Under the pieces are notes generated by a model. That model searched no databases. It saw nothing but the letters and a program-made list of their open reading frames with translations, and was not told the origin of the DNA. Of a DNA stretch of 64,000 nucleotides, positions 44,804 to 52,840 are shown in pieces (the first letter of the stretch is position 1; every line of letters begins with the position of its first letter). Origin of the DNA: Trichloromonas sp034006665. Its GTDB lineage: Bacteria > Desulfobacterota > Desulfuromonadia > Desulfuromonadales > Trichloromonadaceae. The stretch covers positions 28,192 to 92,191 of the forward strand of contig NZ_JAVESI010000009.1 in the NCBI RefSeq assembly GCF_034006665.1, in the 5' to 3' direction. A program made the position numbers and the translations under genes.

Positions 44804-45831
44804 GATTGCTCTCCGGAGGGGTTGGTTTTACACGGCAGCGCCAGCAGCGAGCGCACCCGAACTTCGGTCTCCACCAGTGGGGTGGTCAGGTCCAGGGAGA
44901 AGCGGCTGCGCACATCGCGGCGATGGAGATTGGCGAGAATCGTTTCGTCGAAGAGGACACGCCCCGGTTGAAAGATCAGCACGTCGGTACTGCTGCCGGG
45001 GCGGTACAGGCTTTTCGGCTGCCCCCGACGCAGGAAGAGACCGGGACGCATCGACGTCGGGTCGTCGTAGGCCCGGTCGCTGTAACACTGCACGATTTCG
45101 CCGATCATCAGGGCGACGACTTCGATCATGGCCACCAGGCCGATTCCGCTGCCGCCGGGGACATTGGTGTTGATGATGGTGATGACCCGCTTGTTCTTCG
45201 AGTAGGGGGTGGCCAGGGCGATGACCGCGCTGGGATTGCAGGCGTTATAGGCACCGTCGATTTCGTAGAAATCGACCACTTCGCCGGATACCGGAACGTG
45301 GTTGTAATGGTATTTGTCCGGGGTCAGGCGAAAGACGGCGAAGTCCCCCCCGGCGAAGGCCTCGCGCCAGACCGGTTGGTCCGGCCCGAGCAGCTCCTCG
45401 AAAGAGAAGAACTTCTCCTTGATGAAGAGTGCCGAGGCGGCGGCGAAGGAGCCGACCAGCACCCGGGCGTCGGCGGGGCAGACCACGGCGGCGGCATCCC
45501 TGGGCAACGGGCGACGGTCCCAGTAGCGGATGCGCCGCTCGAAGACCTTGCGCGGCGTATCGTAGCCGGCGGGGGGATCCAGACATTCGGAAAAATCGAT
45601 GCCGGACTCGCGGAGAAAGCGGCGGTTTCCCAGTATCCTGGACCCCAGGGGGAGGTCATAGTTGAGCCAGGCCAGGAAAGCGGAGGCGCGGGCGCCGGTC
45701 AGGGCGCGAAAGAGCAGGTCGGCGTTTTCCCGCAACGGGTGGTAGAGCAGACGGATCAGGCGATCGGCAAAGAACGGTTCGGTATGGACCAGTCCGCTAT
45801 CCCGTTCGATGTACTGATGAATGTTCGGCAT
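44800..45831 (-). CDS. Phosphatidylserine decarboxylase family protein
   Basis: A 343-residue decarboxylase producing phosphatidylethanolamine from phosphatidylserine, or a related lipid reaction. The autocleavage site is GSS at 279-281 (RPGSSTDVLIFQPG), where Ser280 would become the pyruvoyl group. The upstream CPADAR block and YHYNHVPVSG match the family. No pssA is adjacent, so it may be a specialised paralogue. GGAGAACC precedes the ATG, which overlaps the end of the 812-residue gene by 35 bases. Confidence 0.9.
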   Translation of the reverse strand: MPNIHQYIERDSGLVHTEPFFADRLIRLLYHPLRENADLLFRALTGARASAFLAWLNYDLPLGSRILGNRRFLRESGIDFSECLDPPAGYDTPRKVFERRIRYWDRRPLPRDAAAVVCPADARVLVGSFAAASALFIKEKFFSFEELLGPDQPVWREAFAGGDFAVFRLTPDKYHYNHVPVSGEVVDFYEIDGAYNACNPSAVIALATPYSKNKRVITIINTNVPGGSGIGLVAMIEVVALMIGEIVQCYSDRAYDDPTSMRPGLFLRRGQPKSLYRPGSSTDVLIFQPGRVLFDETILANLHRRDVRSRFSLDLTTPLVETEVRVRSLLALPCKTNPSGEQS

Positions 45832-48235
45832 GGTTCTCCAGGGATGGCTCGGCGTCCATGGACGCCTGGCGGGAAAAATTCAAAAGCATCAGGTTAAGCA
45901 GCTGCGCCACCGTTTCCGGCGTTTCCGTGCCGGCCGATACTTCCCGGCGGGCATCGGCAAAAAGAAGCGACGCCTTCTCTCGCAGGTCTCCCGGGAAACC
46001 GCCGAACCAGGGGGTGTTTTTTGCCGGGCGTTCCAGCTCCTCGCGCAGGAAGGCCAGAGCTTCGTGAAGATGGTGACGGCGCAGCTCTTCGCGGTAATAG
46101 CCTTCGGCGGCGCGGTTGAAATCCTCGGCCTTGACCTTGAGGGGATGTTTGGCGCCGAGACGGTCGAGGATGCCCCGCGTCAGGCGGCCCGCGGTGGATT
46201 CTTCCTCAGGCCGGTCCAGGCGGCGGCGCAGTTCCGCCAGCAGGCCGCCCAGTCCCGCCGCTTCGATCAGTTCGGCGCCGTCCTCGGCGAGGATGTCGAG
46301 CAGGGCCAGGCGGTATTCCCGGTTCGGTACCCGCCAGTAGCCGGGATAGCGTTTGCTGGCGCGGACCTGGCGGGTGCGGCGCAGGATTTTCAGCAGGAAG
46401 CGGTCGCGGGTACGACGGCTGACGTAAAAGGTGGGGATGCCCACCGCCAGGCCGAAAAAGATCTGCCGTCGCTCGCTTTCGGTCACCGGGTCGTCGGGGA
46501 TGTGCCGCCGGCGGACTTCCCCGGTGGCGAGATATTTGAAGGCGAGACCGGTGAGCAGAGCCTGCAGGCTGGCGGCGCCGCCGAAATCCTCTCCCAGGCT
46601 GTGGAAAAGGCTGTAATGCCGCCCTTCGAAGCCGGTAAAACCCATGCTCCCATGCTCCCGCAGCTTGAAAAACTGATAGAGGGACATCCGCCGGTCGAAA
46701 ATCCCCATCGCGTCCAGATCCTCTTTGAGCCGGTTCTGGTTGCCGAGACGGCCATCGAGGGCCGGACTGTTGGCGGTGCTGAGAAAGGCCACCGGATAAT
46801 CGACCAGGCGGAAGTCGGGAACCAGATCCCCGCGCAGGCCGAGCAGGCGGCTCAGGCCCAGGTCGAGCCGGTCGGGGCCGAAGGGGGTGAGCGCGTGGCC
46901 GCAGACCGAAAGGCTCGCTTTCTTCTTCCAGCGGCGCCAGAGCATGCGCAAATGGGTGTAGTCGAGTTCATGGGCGAGAAAACCCAGGGCCGTTTCCGGA
47001 TGAAAATCCTCGAAGCCGAGCCGGTAGGGGGCGGCGCTGAAGGTGCCGGCGAAGAGGGGCAGAAAGTGTTCCTGGATCTTGATCGCCAGATCCCCCAGAC
47101 ATTTTTCCTCGGCGGCGCCGTAATCCGGTGTTCCGGCGTTCATCAGACCGGTCAGGCGGCGGCTGCCGAGGCTGATGTGGGTGCCGTTGTTGGCCAGGCT
47201 GATATTCGACATGTTCGGGAGCAGGACCAGGTTGTTGCTGATGATCCCCGCTTCACGCAGTTTGGCCACGGCGTTGAGTTTGGAGCGGCTGAGTACCTGA
47301 TGGCAGAGGTGCATGTAGTGGTGCTTGGCTTCCCCCCGGTCCCAGCCCGACAGACAGGGACTCATGAAGAGTTCCCGGTAAAAGGCGTCGGGAATCAGGT
47401 CGTTGAGCTGCTTCTGCCGCAATGGCGGGTGCGGTGCGAAATAGATGAGCGCCCGCTGCCCCGTTTCCAGCAAGCCGAAATTCAGGTTGGCGTGACAGCT
47501 CAGCAGATGGGTGAAGAGAAAGCGCTGGGCCGTTTCCCGCGCCAGGGCCGCGCCCATGCCGGTTTCCGCCCCCAGGGTCACGACCTGGAAGGAGAAGGTT
47601 TCCGGCGAGGTGTTGTCGCTCAGATAATGATTCATGAGCCGTTCGCCGGTCGCTCTGACCGCTGGCGGCAAATCCGGGTGGCGGTCGAGGTGGTCGGCCA
47701 GAGCCAGTTTGACCAGATAGCTCACGGGAACCCGCAGGTGATCTTCCTCGGCGCCGGTGCCGCCAAGGAGGAAGCGCCCGGCGTCCCCCCGCCGGCCCGC
47801 CGCCGGATCGCTCTTGTCCGCGAGCAGATCCCGCTTCAGCACCTGCCGCGAGAATTCGCCGAGGCGTCTCATCGGCAGGCGCACCCAGCTGTTCTCCCAA
47901 ACCTCGTCGGCGTTGCCGGCGAGAAAGTCTTCCAGGCGTTCCACCAGACTGTGGGCCGTGTCCCCCGCTCGGGCGCGGCGGCGCAGATTGGCGAAAAATC
48001 CCGAATGGTCGATGGTCAGGGGCAGGTCGACCACGTCTCGGCCGCCGATGACCACCGCTTGCAGTTCCGTCTCCGACCCGGCGGTCAGGTCGCCCGCAGA
48101 AAAGGGCAGGGTGCCGGGGAGATCTTCCAGCCGACAGCCGAGACGGCCAAGAATCAGGCGCGGATCGAAGCCGTCGGCGGGGGATCGGGTGGGGTGACGG
48201 CCGGGGAGCAGCCGCAACGCGTGGGGGGATTTCAT
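45797..48235 (-). CDS. Large protein of unknown function heading the lipid operon
   Basis: An 812-residue protein that I do not recognise. It has no signal peptide or membrane helices, so it appears cytosolic. Striking segments include VVTLGAETGMGAALARETAQRFLFTHLLSCHANLNFGL (split here by position about 245-285), a HHYMHLCHQVLSRSKLN patch, NLVLLPNMSNISLANNGTHISLGSR and FEGRHYSLFHSLGEDFGG. They are rich in His and Asn/Gly and suggest an enzyme. The start is MKSPHALR (GGAG upstream). It overlaps the phosphatidylserine decarboxylase start. A candidate PhoB-type promoter lies at 48293-48346. Confidence 0.6.
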   Translation of the reverse strand: MKSPHALRLLPGRHPTRSPADGFDPRLILGRLGCRLEDLPGTLPFSAGDLTAGSETELQAVVIGGRDVVDLPLTIDHSGFFANLRRRARAGDTAHSLVERLEDFLAGNADEVWENSWVRLPMRRLGEFSRQVLKRDLLADKSDPAAGRRGDAGRFLLGGTGAEEDHLRVPVSYLVKLALADHLDRHPDLPPAVRATGERLMNHYLSDNTSPETFSFQVVTLGAETGMGAALARETAQRFLFTHLLSCHANLNFGLLETGQRALIYFAPHPPLRQKQLNDLIPDAFYRELFMSPCLSGWDRGEAKHHYMHLCHQVLSRSKLNAVAKLREAGIISNNLVLLPNMSNISLANNGTHISLGSRRLTGLMNAGTPDYGAAEEKCLGDLAIKIQEHFLPLFAGTFSAAPYRLGFEDFHPETALGFLAHELDYTHLRMLWRRWKKKASLSVCGHALTPFGPDRLDLGLSRLLGLRGDLVPDFRLVDYPVAFLSTANSPALDGRLGNQNRLKEDLDAMGIFDRRMSLYQFFKLREHGSMGFTGFEGRHYSLFHSLGEDFGGAASLQALLTGLAFKYLATGEVRRRHIPDDPVTESERRQIFFGLAVGIPTFYVSRRTRDRFLLKILRRTRQVRASKRYPGYWRVPNREYRLALLDILAEDGAELIEAAGLGGLLAELRRRLDRPEEESTAGRLTRGILDRLGAKHPLKVKAEDFNRAAEGYYREELRRHHLHEALAFLREELERPAKNTPWFGGFPGDLREKASLLFADARREVSAGTETPETVAQLLNLMLLNFSRQASMDAEPSLENHAEHSSVHRTG

Positions 48236-48292
48236 GCCGTTCTCCAGAAGAGGGCCGGCATCCTTCGGAAAGTTGCCGGACGTTACGGGAGC

Positions 48293-48346
48293 AGCATGAA
48301 GGGGAATTGTTGGGAATCGGTTGGGCAAAGATGAAATATTGATTGG
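48293..48346 (-). promoter_or_regulatory. Candidate PhoB-type promoter of the lipid operon
   Basis: On the minus strand CCAATC, TTCATC, CCAACC and CCAACA start at 48346, 48335, 48324 and 48313, 11 bases apart. -10-like CATGCT (48298-48293) follows after nine bases. Confidence 0.45.
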
Positions 48347-48378
48347 GGACCGTTTCCGTTCATGGCCCAAGGCGAGGC

Positions 48379-48432
48379 TTAACCAAAGTCACATGAAGCT
48401 CTGACCGTTGTTGAACGGCTCTCGGATTGAAT
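48379..48432 (+). promoter_or_regulatory. Candidate direct-repeat promoter of the DksA-like gene
   Basis: TTAACC (48379), CACATG (48390), CTGACC (48401) and TGAACG (48412) follow an 11-base period, with TTGAAT (48427-48432) nine bases on. It is divergent from the lipid-operon box. The middle unit is degenerate. Confidence 0.3.
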
Positions 48433-48482
48433 CGCTGAACGTTCGGACCTTTTCTTCGGAATCAGCTCGACAGGAGGAGATT

Positions 48483-48950
48483 ATGAGAGACGCCCATGAC
48501 GGCTATGTTCCGTCCGACACGGAACCCTACATGAATTTGCGGCAGATCCAGTATTTTCAGCGGTTGTTGTTCAGGCGGCGCCAGGAGCTCGTCAGGGCCG
48601 AGGAGTGCGCCGGAATGCCGCTGCAAGAGGAAAGAATCCGCGAGTCCGACATTCTCGATCAGTGCGTGGTGGAAACCGAGCGCTTTTTGTCCTTGGCGGA
48701 GCGTGCCCGGCGTCGGCGGCTTATTGCCCGGATCGACGCGGCGTTGTTGCGCATCGAGGAGGGCACATACGGCTATTGCCAGGAAACCGGGGAGCAGATT
48801 GGACTGCCTCGCCTCTTTGCTCAGCCCTTGGCCCATCTCGGCATTGAAGCCCAGGAAGCGCGGGAGTCGGGGCGTCGTATTCATGCCGGCGGCGGGCGCG
48901 GCACGGCGGAAAGAAGCTATCCTTCCGCCTACGCCTGCGATCATCTATAA
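48483..48950 (+). CDS. TraR/DksA family protein lacking most zinc cysteines
   Basis: A 155-residue DksA-like RNA polymerase secondary-channel protein. The coiled-coil precedes LIARIDAALLRIEEGTYGYCQETGEQIGLPRLFAQPL. Of the usual four zinc-finger cysteines only the first (GYC) remains; the others are Thr, Gly and Ala. This resembles the zinc-independent DksA2 type. It would tune transcription with ppGpp. AGGAGGAG precedes the ATG by three bases. It is divergent from the lipid operon. Confidence 0.87.
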   Translation: MRDAHDGYVPSDTEPYMNLRQIQYFQRLLFRRRQELVRAEECAGMPLQEERIRESDILDQCVVETERFLSLAERARRRRLIARIDAALLRIEEGTYGYCQETGEQIGLPRLFAQPLAHLGIEAQEARESGRRIHAGGGRGTAERSYPSAYACDHL

Positions 48951-49085
48951 AAACAATCCTGCTTCGTATCGATCTTCCGCAAAAGCCAACTCTCCCCTGA
49001 CAGCAGGGAGCTCAAGGATTCCCGCTGGTGATTGGAATGAAAAACCGGCGGTTCGTCCCCGCCCCGGGGGGGGCGGGAATGGGTC

Positions 49086-50276
49086 TTACCGAGAGGCTTG
49101 AGCCTGATCGCCTACGGGCAGACTCAGGGTGAACTCGGCGCCGCCGCCGGGGCGGTTGGCGGCATGTAATTCGCCGCCCAGGGCGCGCGTCAGGGTGCGG
49201 GCGGAATAGAGCCCGAGGCCGTGCCCCGCGCTGCGCCCCGACTCCTGGGCGCCGCGATAGAACTTTTCGAAAATCCGCTCCATCTCCTCCGGCTGGATGC
49301 CCGGGCCGTCGTCGGCCACGGTGATCCGCAATCCCCCCGTCGCGAAAATCAGTTCCACCTCGACACTTCCGCCCAATTTGCCGTATTTCACGGAATTTTC
49401 CAGCAGACTCGAAAGAATCAGGCGCACGGCTCCGGGGTGGGTCGCGAAGGGAGCGGGCGTGCCGAGGGTGCGCAGGGTCAGCCGCCGCCCTTCCCGCGCC
49501 GCCAGGGGGCGATAGAGCCCGACCACGTCTTCCAGCAGCCAGAGGGGATTGACCGGCTCCGTCGGCAAGGGCTGCCGGTCCGATTCGACCCGGCGCAAGA
49601 GCAGGAACTCCTCGGCGAGGCGGCTCAGGTGGTCGGCGCCGCGCTGGATCGCCTGGGCGTATTCCCGCGCCGGCCCCGGCGCGGGTTCCTTGTCGGCCAG
49701 ACGATTCGAATAGCCGGAGATCACCAGCAGCTGGTTGCGCAGTTCGTGGAAGAGCATCTGCCGCCACTGCTCTTCCCGGCGGCTTGCCCCTTCGAGACGG
49801 CCCAGGGCCGCCTCGGCTTCCCGCCGGGCGCGGCGCTGCTCGATCAGTCTCTCCGTTTGCAGCAGGACTTCCCGCACCGAATAGGGCTTGCTCAGATAGA
49901 TGTCGGCTCCCGCCTCGACGCCCCGCACCCGGTCTTCCAGGGTGCCGAGGGCGGTGAGCATGATGATCGGGGTCGGCGCCGTCTCGGGATCGGGGTGGGA
50001 ACGGACCATGGCGCAGATTTCGCGGCCGTCCAGGTCGGGGAGCATCAGATCGAGCAGGATGAGGTCGGGACGGGCGGTGCCGATGCGGCGGCAGGCACTC
50101 AGGCCGTCGCCGGCGATCTCGGTGCGGTAGCCGTGGCGGTGCAGGTTGTACTCCAGCAGTTCGGCCAGTTCCGGTTCGTCTTCGACGATCAGGACCAAAG
50201 GAGCGCATTGCGAGGGGGCGGGAACGGGGGTGTTTGCAGCGGAACGGGGGACGGCACGGTCTTTGACGATCTCCAT
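49086..50276 (-). CDS. REC-histidine kinase hybrid protein
   Basis: A 396-residue cytosolic signalling protein with an unusual order. The receiver domain comes first (about 27-145; phospho-acceptor Asp76 in DLILLDLMLPD). A histidine kinase follows: HisKA with His177 (LFHELRNQLL), then HATPase (ENSVKYG, ADDGPGIQPEEMERIF, GHGLGLY). No transmembrane helix or output domain. It likely couples an upstream kinase to a downstream regulator. A candidate PhoB-type box precedes it. Confidence 0.9.
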   Translation of the reverse strand: MEIVKDRAVPRSAANTPVPAPSQCAPLVLIVEDEPELAELLEYNLHRHGYRTEIAGDGLSACRRIGTARPDLILLDLMLPDLDGREICAMVRSHPDPETAPTPIIMLTALGTLEDRVRGVEAGADIYLSKPYSVREVLLQTERLIEQRRARREAEAALGRLEGASRREEQWRQMLFHELRNQLLVISGYSNRLADKEPAPGPAREYAQAIQRGADHLSRLAEEFLLLRRVESDRQPLPTEPVNPLWLLEDVVGLYRPLAAREGRRLTLRTLGTPAPFATHPGAVRLILSSLLENSVKYGKLGGSVEVELIFATGGLRITVADDGPGIQPEEMERIFEKFYRGAQESGRSAGHGLGLYSARTLTRALGGELHAANRPGGGAEFTLSLPVGDQAQASR

Positions 50277-50332
50277 GGACTCTCCCTGGGAGCGAAATCA
50301 GCGGCCCGTGGTTGCGGCCGCTCGGGGGAGCC

Positions 50333-50375
50333 AGAATGTCGGACGTTTGTTAGGGATGGATGAAGTTTTGTTGAG
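50333..50375 (-). promoter_or_regulatory. Candidate PhoB-type promoter of the REC-kinase gene
   Basis: On the minus strand CTCAAC, TTCATC and CTAACA start at 50375, 50364 and 50353, 11 bases apart. -10-like CATTCT (50338-50333) follows after nine bases. Confidence 0.45.
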
Positions 50376-50460
50376 AAGTGGATGTGGATGCGGTGCTTTT
50401 GGGGCCGTCGCCGGAATTCTTTTCGCGGGTTTTCGCCCTTTGCCGGCAAAGCAAGAGGCC

Positions 50461-50486
50461 GGTTACGGGGGAGTCCTCCCGTAACC
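50461..50486 (-). terminator. Terminator downstream of ppx
   Basis: GGTTACGGG (50461-50469) pairs with CCCGTAACC (50478-50486) just beyond the ppx stop. The minus-strand run-out is TCTTGCTTTG, only moderately T-rich. Confidence 0.6.
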
Positions 50487-50489
50487 GTT

Positions 50490-52067
50490 TCAGTTTTCCG
50501 TCGGTTCGAGCAGCAGTTTTCGCTCAAAGGCCTGTTCGAAGAGATCCCCCTTGTTCTGGCCGCCGTAAAGTTCCACGGCGAGATCGCCAGTTCCTTGCAG
50601 GAGAAGTTTGCAGGTTTTGTCGGTCAGTTCGACGGTGATCCGGTGCAGATTGCCGCTGCGGCAACGGTCGAGACCGTCGGCGAGGCGGAGGATGCCTGCG
50701 AGCTGACGCACGAGCTGCTGGTCCTCGGCGCCCAGCCGGGCAAAATTCTCGTGTTTCTTCTTTGGCAGCGACTTGCGGTGGTAGCGGGCGAGATTGGCGA
50801 CGATTTCCTGTTCGCGGGGGGTGAAGCCGAAGAGTCCGGCATGACGGATGAGATGGTAGGAATGCTTGTGATGCTTGGCGTAATCGATGAAATAGCCGAC
50901 GTCGTGCAACAGGGCCGCGGCCTCCAGAAGTTGCCGGGGGCGTTCCCCTAGACGATGCAGTTCGGTCGTGCCGTCGAAAATCTGCAGGGAAAGGTCGCGC
51001 ACCGTTTCGGCGTGCCCTTCGTCGCTGTGGCAGGAGCGGGCGAACTCCTTAACCGCCGTTAGCCAGTCCCGTCGTGCTTCGCGTTTTTCTATCAGACCGA
51101 GATCGTCGAGGCTTTTCAAGATTAGTCCCTCGCGGATGCCGCGTTCGTTGATGCGCAACAGGTTGGCGCCGAAAAAGCGCATCAGCTCATCGACCAGGGT
51201 CACGCCGGCGATGATGATGTCCGCCCGTTCCGGACTGAGGCCGGAAATTTCCCGCCGCTGCCGGGCGTCCTTGCGTTCGAGCATGGCCAGCAGATGGACG
51301 ACCTCGGAGCGCAGCACTTCGTAGCCGTGAACGGAACCGTAGGCTTCCTTGCGCAGGGCCATGGCCATGGCGCCAACGGCGTTGAGGGTACCGCCCGAGC
51401 CGATGAGGCATTGCACGGGAAAACCGGGGGGTGCCAGAGTCGCTTTCAAGGCTTGGCGGATATGCTTGCGCAACCGGAGCAGATCCTTCTCCGGAGCGGG
51501 GTCGCCGTGGATAAAACGCTCGGTCAGCAGTACCGCGCCCAGTTCCAGGGAGTGAATCTCTTCGATGTGTTCGCCGGTGGCCGTCACCATTTCGACGCTG
51601 CCGCCGCCGATGTCGATCATGGCGTAGCGGTTGCCGGCCATGTCGAAATGATGGCGGGCGCTCAGCGCCGCCAGTTCGGCCTCGCGCTCGCCATCGATGA
51701 CCTCGATGGCGAGGCCGGTGCGTTGGGCCATGGCCGCGACGAACGCCTTGCCGTTGGCGGCCTTGCGCACGGCACTGGTGGCGACGGCGACGAAATGGGT
51801 CGCGCCCAGCCCGTCGGCGATCTGCTTCATGCGTTTAAGGGCCTGGGCCGCTCGTTCCCAGGCGGCGGTGGAAATCAACCCGCTGGCCGCCATCCCTTCG
51901 CCGAGACGCACTGTAGCTTTTTCATCGTCGAGGATCCGGTAATCGCCTCCGCCAAGAACTTCAACGACGATGCAGCGGATGGAGTTGGTGCCGATGTCGA
52001 GAGCGGCGAGCCGTTCTCCCGAACCCCTGCCCTTGCCCTCGTCCCCCCGTCTTTCCCGCGAACTCAC
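50490..52067 (-). CDS. ppx: Ppx/GppA exopolyphosphatase with HD domain
   Basis: A 525-residue enzyme that removes terminal phosphate from polyphosphate and/or hydrolyses pppGpp. The actin-like fold has ALDIGTNSIRCIVVE, the GEREAELA block and the second phosphate loop AMIDIGGGSVEMV. A C-terminal HD domain (HDVGYFIDYAKHHKHSYHLI, about 380-505) is the usual extension. Its ATG overlaps the stop of the HhH gene by four bases, so the two are one unit, divergent from ppk1. Confidence 0.92.
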   Translation of the reverse strand: MSSRERRGDEGKGRGSGERLAALDIGTNSIRCIVVEVLGGGDYRILDDEKATVRLGEGMAASGLISTAAWERAAQALKRMKQIADGLGATHFVAVATSAVRKAANGKAFVAAMAQRTGLAIEVIDGEREAELAALSARHHFDMAGNRYAMIDIGGGSVEMVTATGEHIEEIHSLELGAVLLTERFIHGDPAPEKDLLRLRKHIRQALKATLAPPGFPVQCLIGSGGTLNAVGAMAMALRKEAYGSVHGYEVLRSEVVHLLAMLERKDARQRREISGLSPERADIIIAGVTLVDELMRFFGANLLRINERGIREGLILKSLDDLGLIEKREARRDWLTAVKEFARSCHSDEGHAETVRDLSLQIFDGTTELHRLGERPRQLLEAAALLHDVGYFIDYAKHHKHSYHLIRHAGLFGFTPREQEIVANLARYHRKSLPKKKHENFARLGAEDQQLVRQLAGILRLADGLDRCRSGNLHRITVELTDKTCKLLLQGTGDLAVELYGGQNKGDLFEQAFERKLLLEPTEN

Positions 52068-52606
52068 GCCAGAACCCGCCGGAAAGGCCTGCGCGCCTTC
52101 TTCAGTCCCCGGGTCAGTTTGCCGGCCCCGGCCTGATCCAGCCGCTTCAGGCGGCGCGCGGCCCGGGCCAGACCTTTACCCGCCCGCTTCCGCCGGTGAT
52201 CGAGACGGCTTTCGACCTGCTCCAGACGGCTCAGGAATTTATCGACCTCCCGTTGGAGCGCTACCTTCTTCGCCTCGGCCAGCTTCTCCCCCTTGCGCGC
52301 GAGAAGTCCATCGACCAGTTCCCGAACCCGCTGCCGCAGCGTCTCGGCCGCTTCGCGCAGGGGGGCGCACTTGTCCGCTTGCGCGACCGTCTCCGTCGGC
52401 TTTGTCGCTCCCGCGACCATTTTTCCCGCCTGCGCGATGATATTCTCTATGTAACGGGGATTCATCCCCGGAATCGCCGCCAGTTCTTCCGGCGCGGCCT
52501 GGGCCAGGCGCGCCGGGCTGTCGAGTCCGGCCGCCGTCAGCCGCTTCGCCAGTACCGCGCCGATTCCCTTGATCCGCTGTAATTCTTTGCTTGCTTCATC
52601 ACTCAT
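52064..52606 (-). CDS. Helix-hairpin-helix protein with basic C-terminal tail
   Basis: A 180-residue protein. Residues 1-65 form two HhH-type motifs (LQRIKGIGAVLAKRLTAAGL and AAIPGMNPRYIENIIAQAG), a central coiled-coil covers about 80-140, and a very basic Lys/Arg tail runs from about 142 to 180. Such a tail could bind DNA or polyphosphate. It is translationally coupled to ppx and divergent from ppk1, which suggests a polyphosphate-related nucleoid or granule role (inference). Family recognition is only at domain level. Confidence 0.75.
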   Translation of the reverse strand: MSDEASKELQRIKGIGAVLAKRLTAAGLDSPARLAQAAPEELAAIPGMNPRYIENIIAQAGKMVAGATKPTETVAQADKCAPLREAAETLRQRVRELVDGLLARKGEKLAEAKKVALQREVDKFLSRLEQVESRLDHRRKRAGKGLARAARRLKRLDQAGAGKLTRGLKKARRPFRRVLA

Positions 52607-52672
52607 ATGTCACCTCGTTGGAGAAGGATCGCCATGGCCGGAACCTGGCTTGCAAATGCCAACTATACCAGC

Positions 52673-52715
52673 AGAACCCTGAGATTATGTTAGAGTTGGG
52701 TAAGTTTTGTGTAAA
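52673..52715 (-). promoter_or_regulatory. Candidate PhoB-type box for HhH-ppx
   Basis: On the minus strand TTTACA, CTTACC and CTAACA start at 52715, 52704 and 52693, 11 bases apart. The -10 at the usual distance is poor (GGTTCT); TATAGT at about 52668-52663 is an alternative. Confidence 0.5.
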
Positions 52716-52735
52716 AAAGCCGACAGGGTTCAATT

Positions 52736-52778
52736 TTTACACTTTTTTAACAGATTTCTAACAAGAGCATGGCAAAGT
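52736..52778 (+). promoter_or_regulatory. PhoB-type promoter of ppk1 (candidate)
   Basis: TTTACA (52736), TTAACA (52747) and CTAACA (52758) are exact 11-base direct repeats. -10-like CAAAGT (52773-52778) follows after nine bases. The divergent partner box for ppx lies immediately to the left. Confidence 0.6.
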
Positions 52779-52840
52779 AAAAGGAGAAAATTTTTCCCGG
52801 ATAAATCCGGACCAGCCTTTCCCCCTTAAGGACCTTTGTT

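Noticed and set aside
45821..48334. 837-codon plus-strand ORF opposite the 812-residue gene
   Set aside because: Composition is Gly/Gln/Ala-rich and motif-free. The minus-strand gene has tight operon overlaps and a ribosome site.
49090..49100. Clear terminator between the DksA-like gene and the convergent REC-kinase gene
   Set aside because: The GC-rich run at 49055-49080 can fold, but no convincing T tract follows on either strand.
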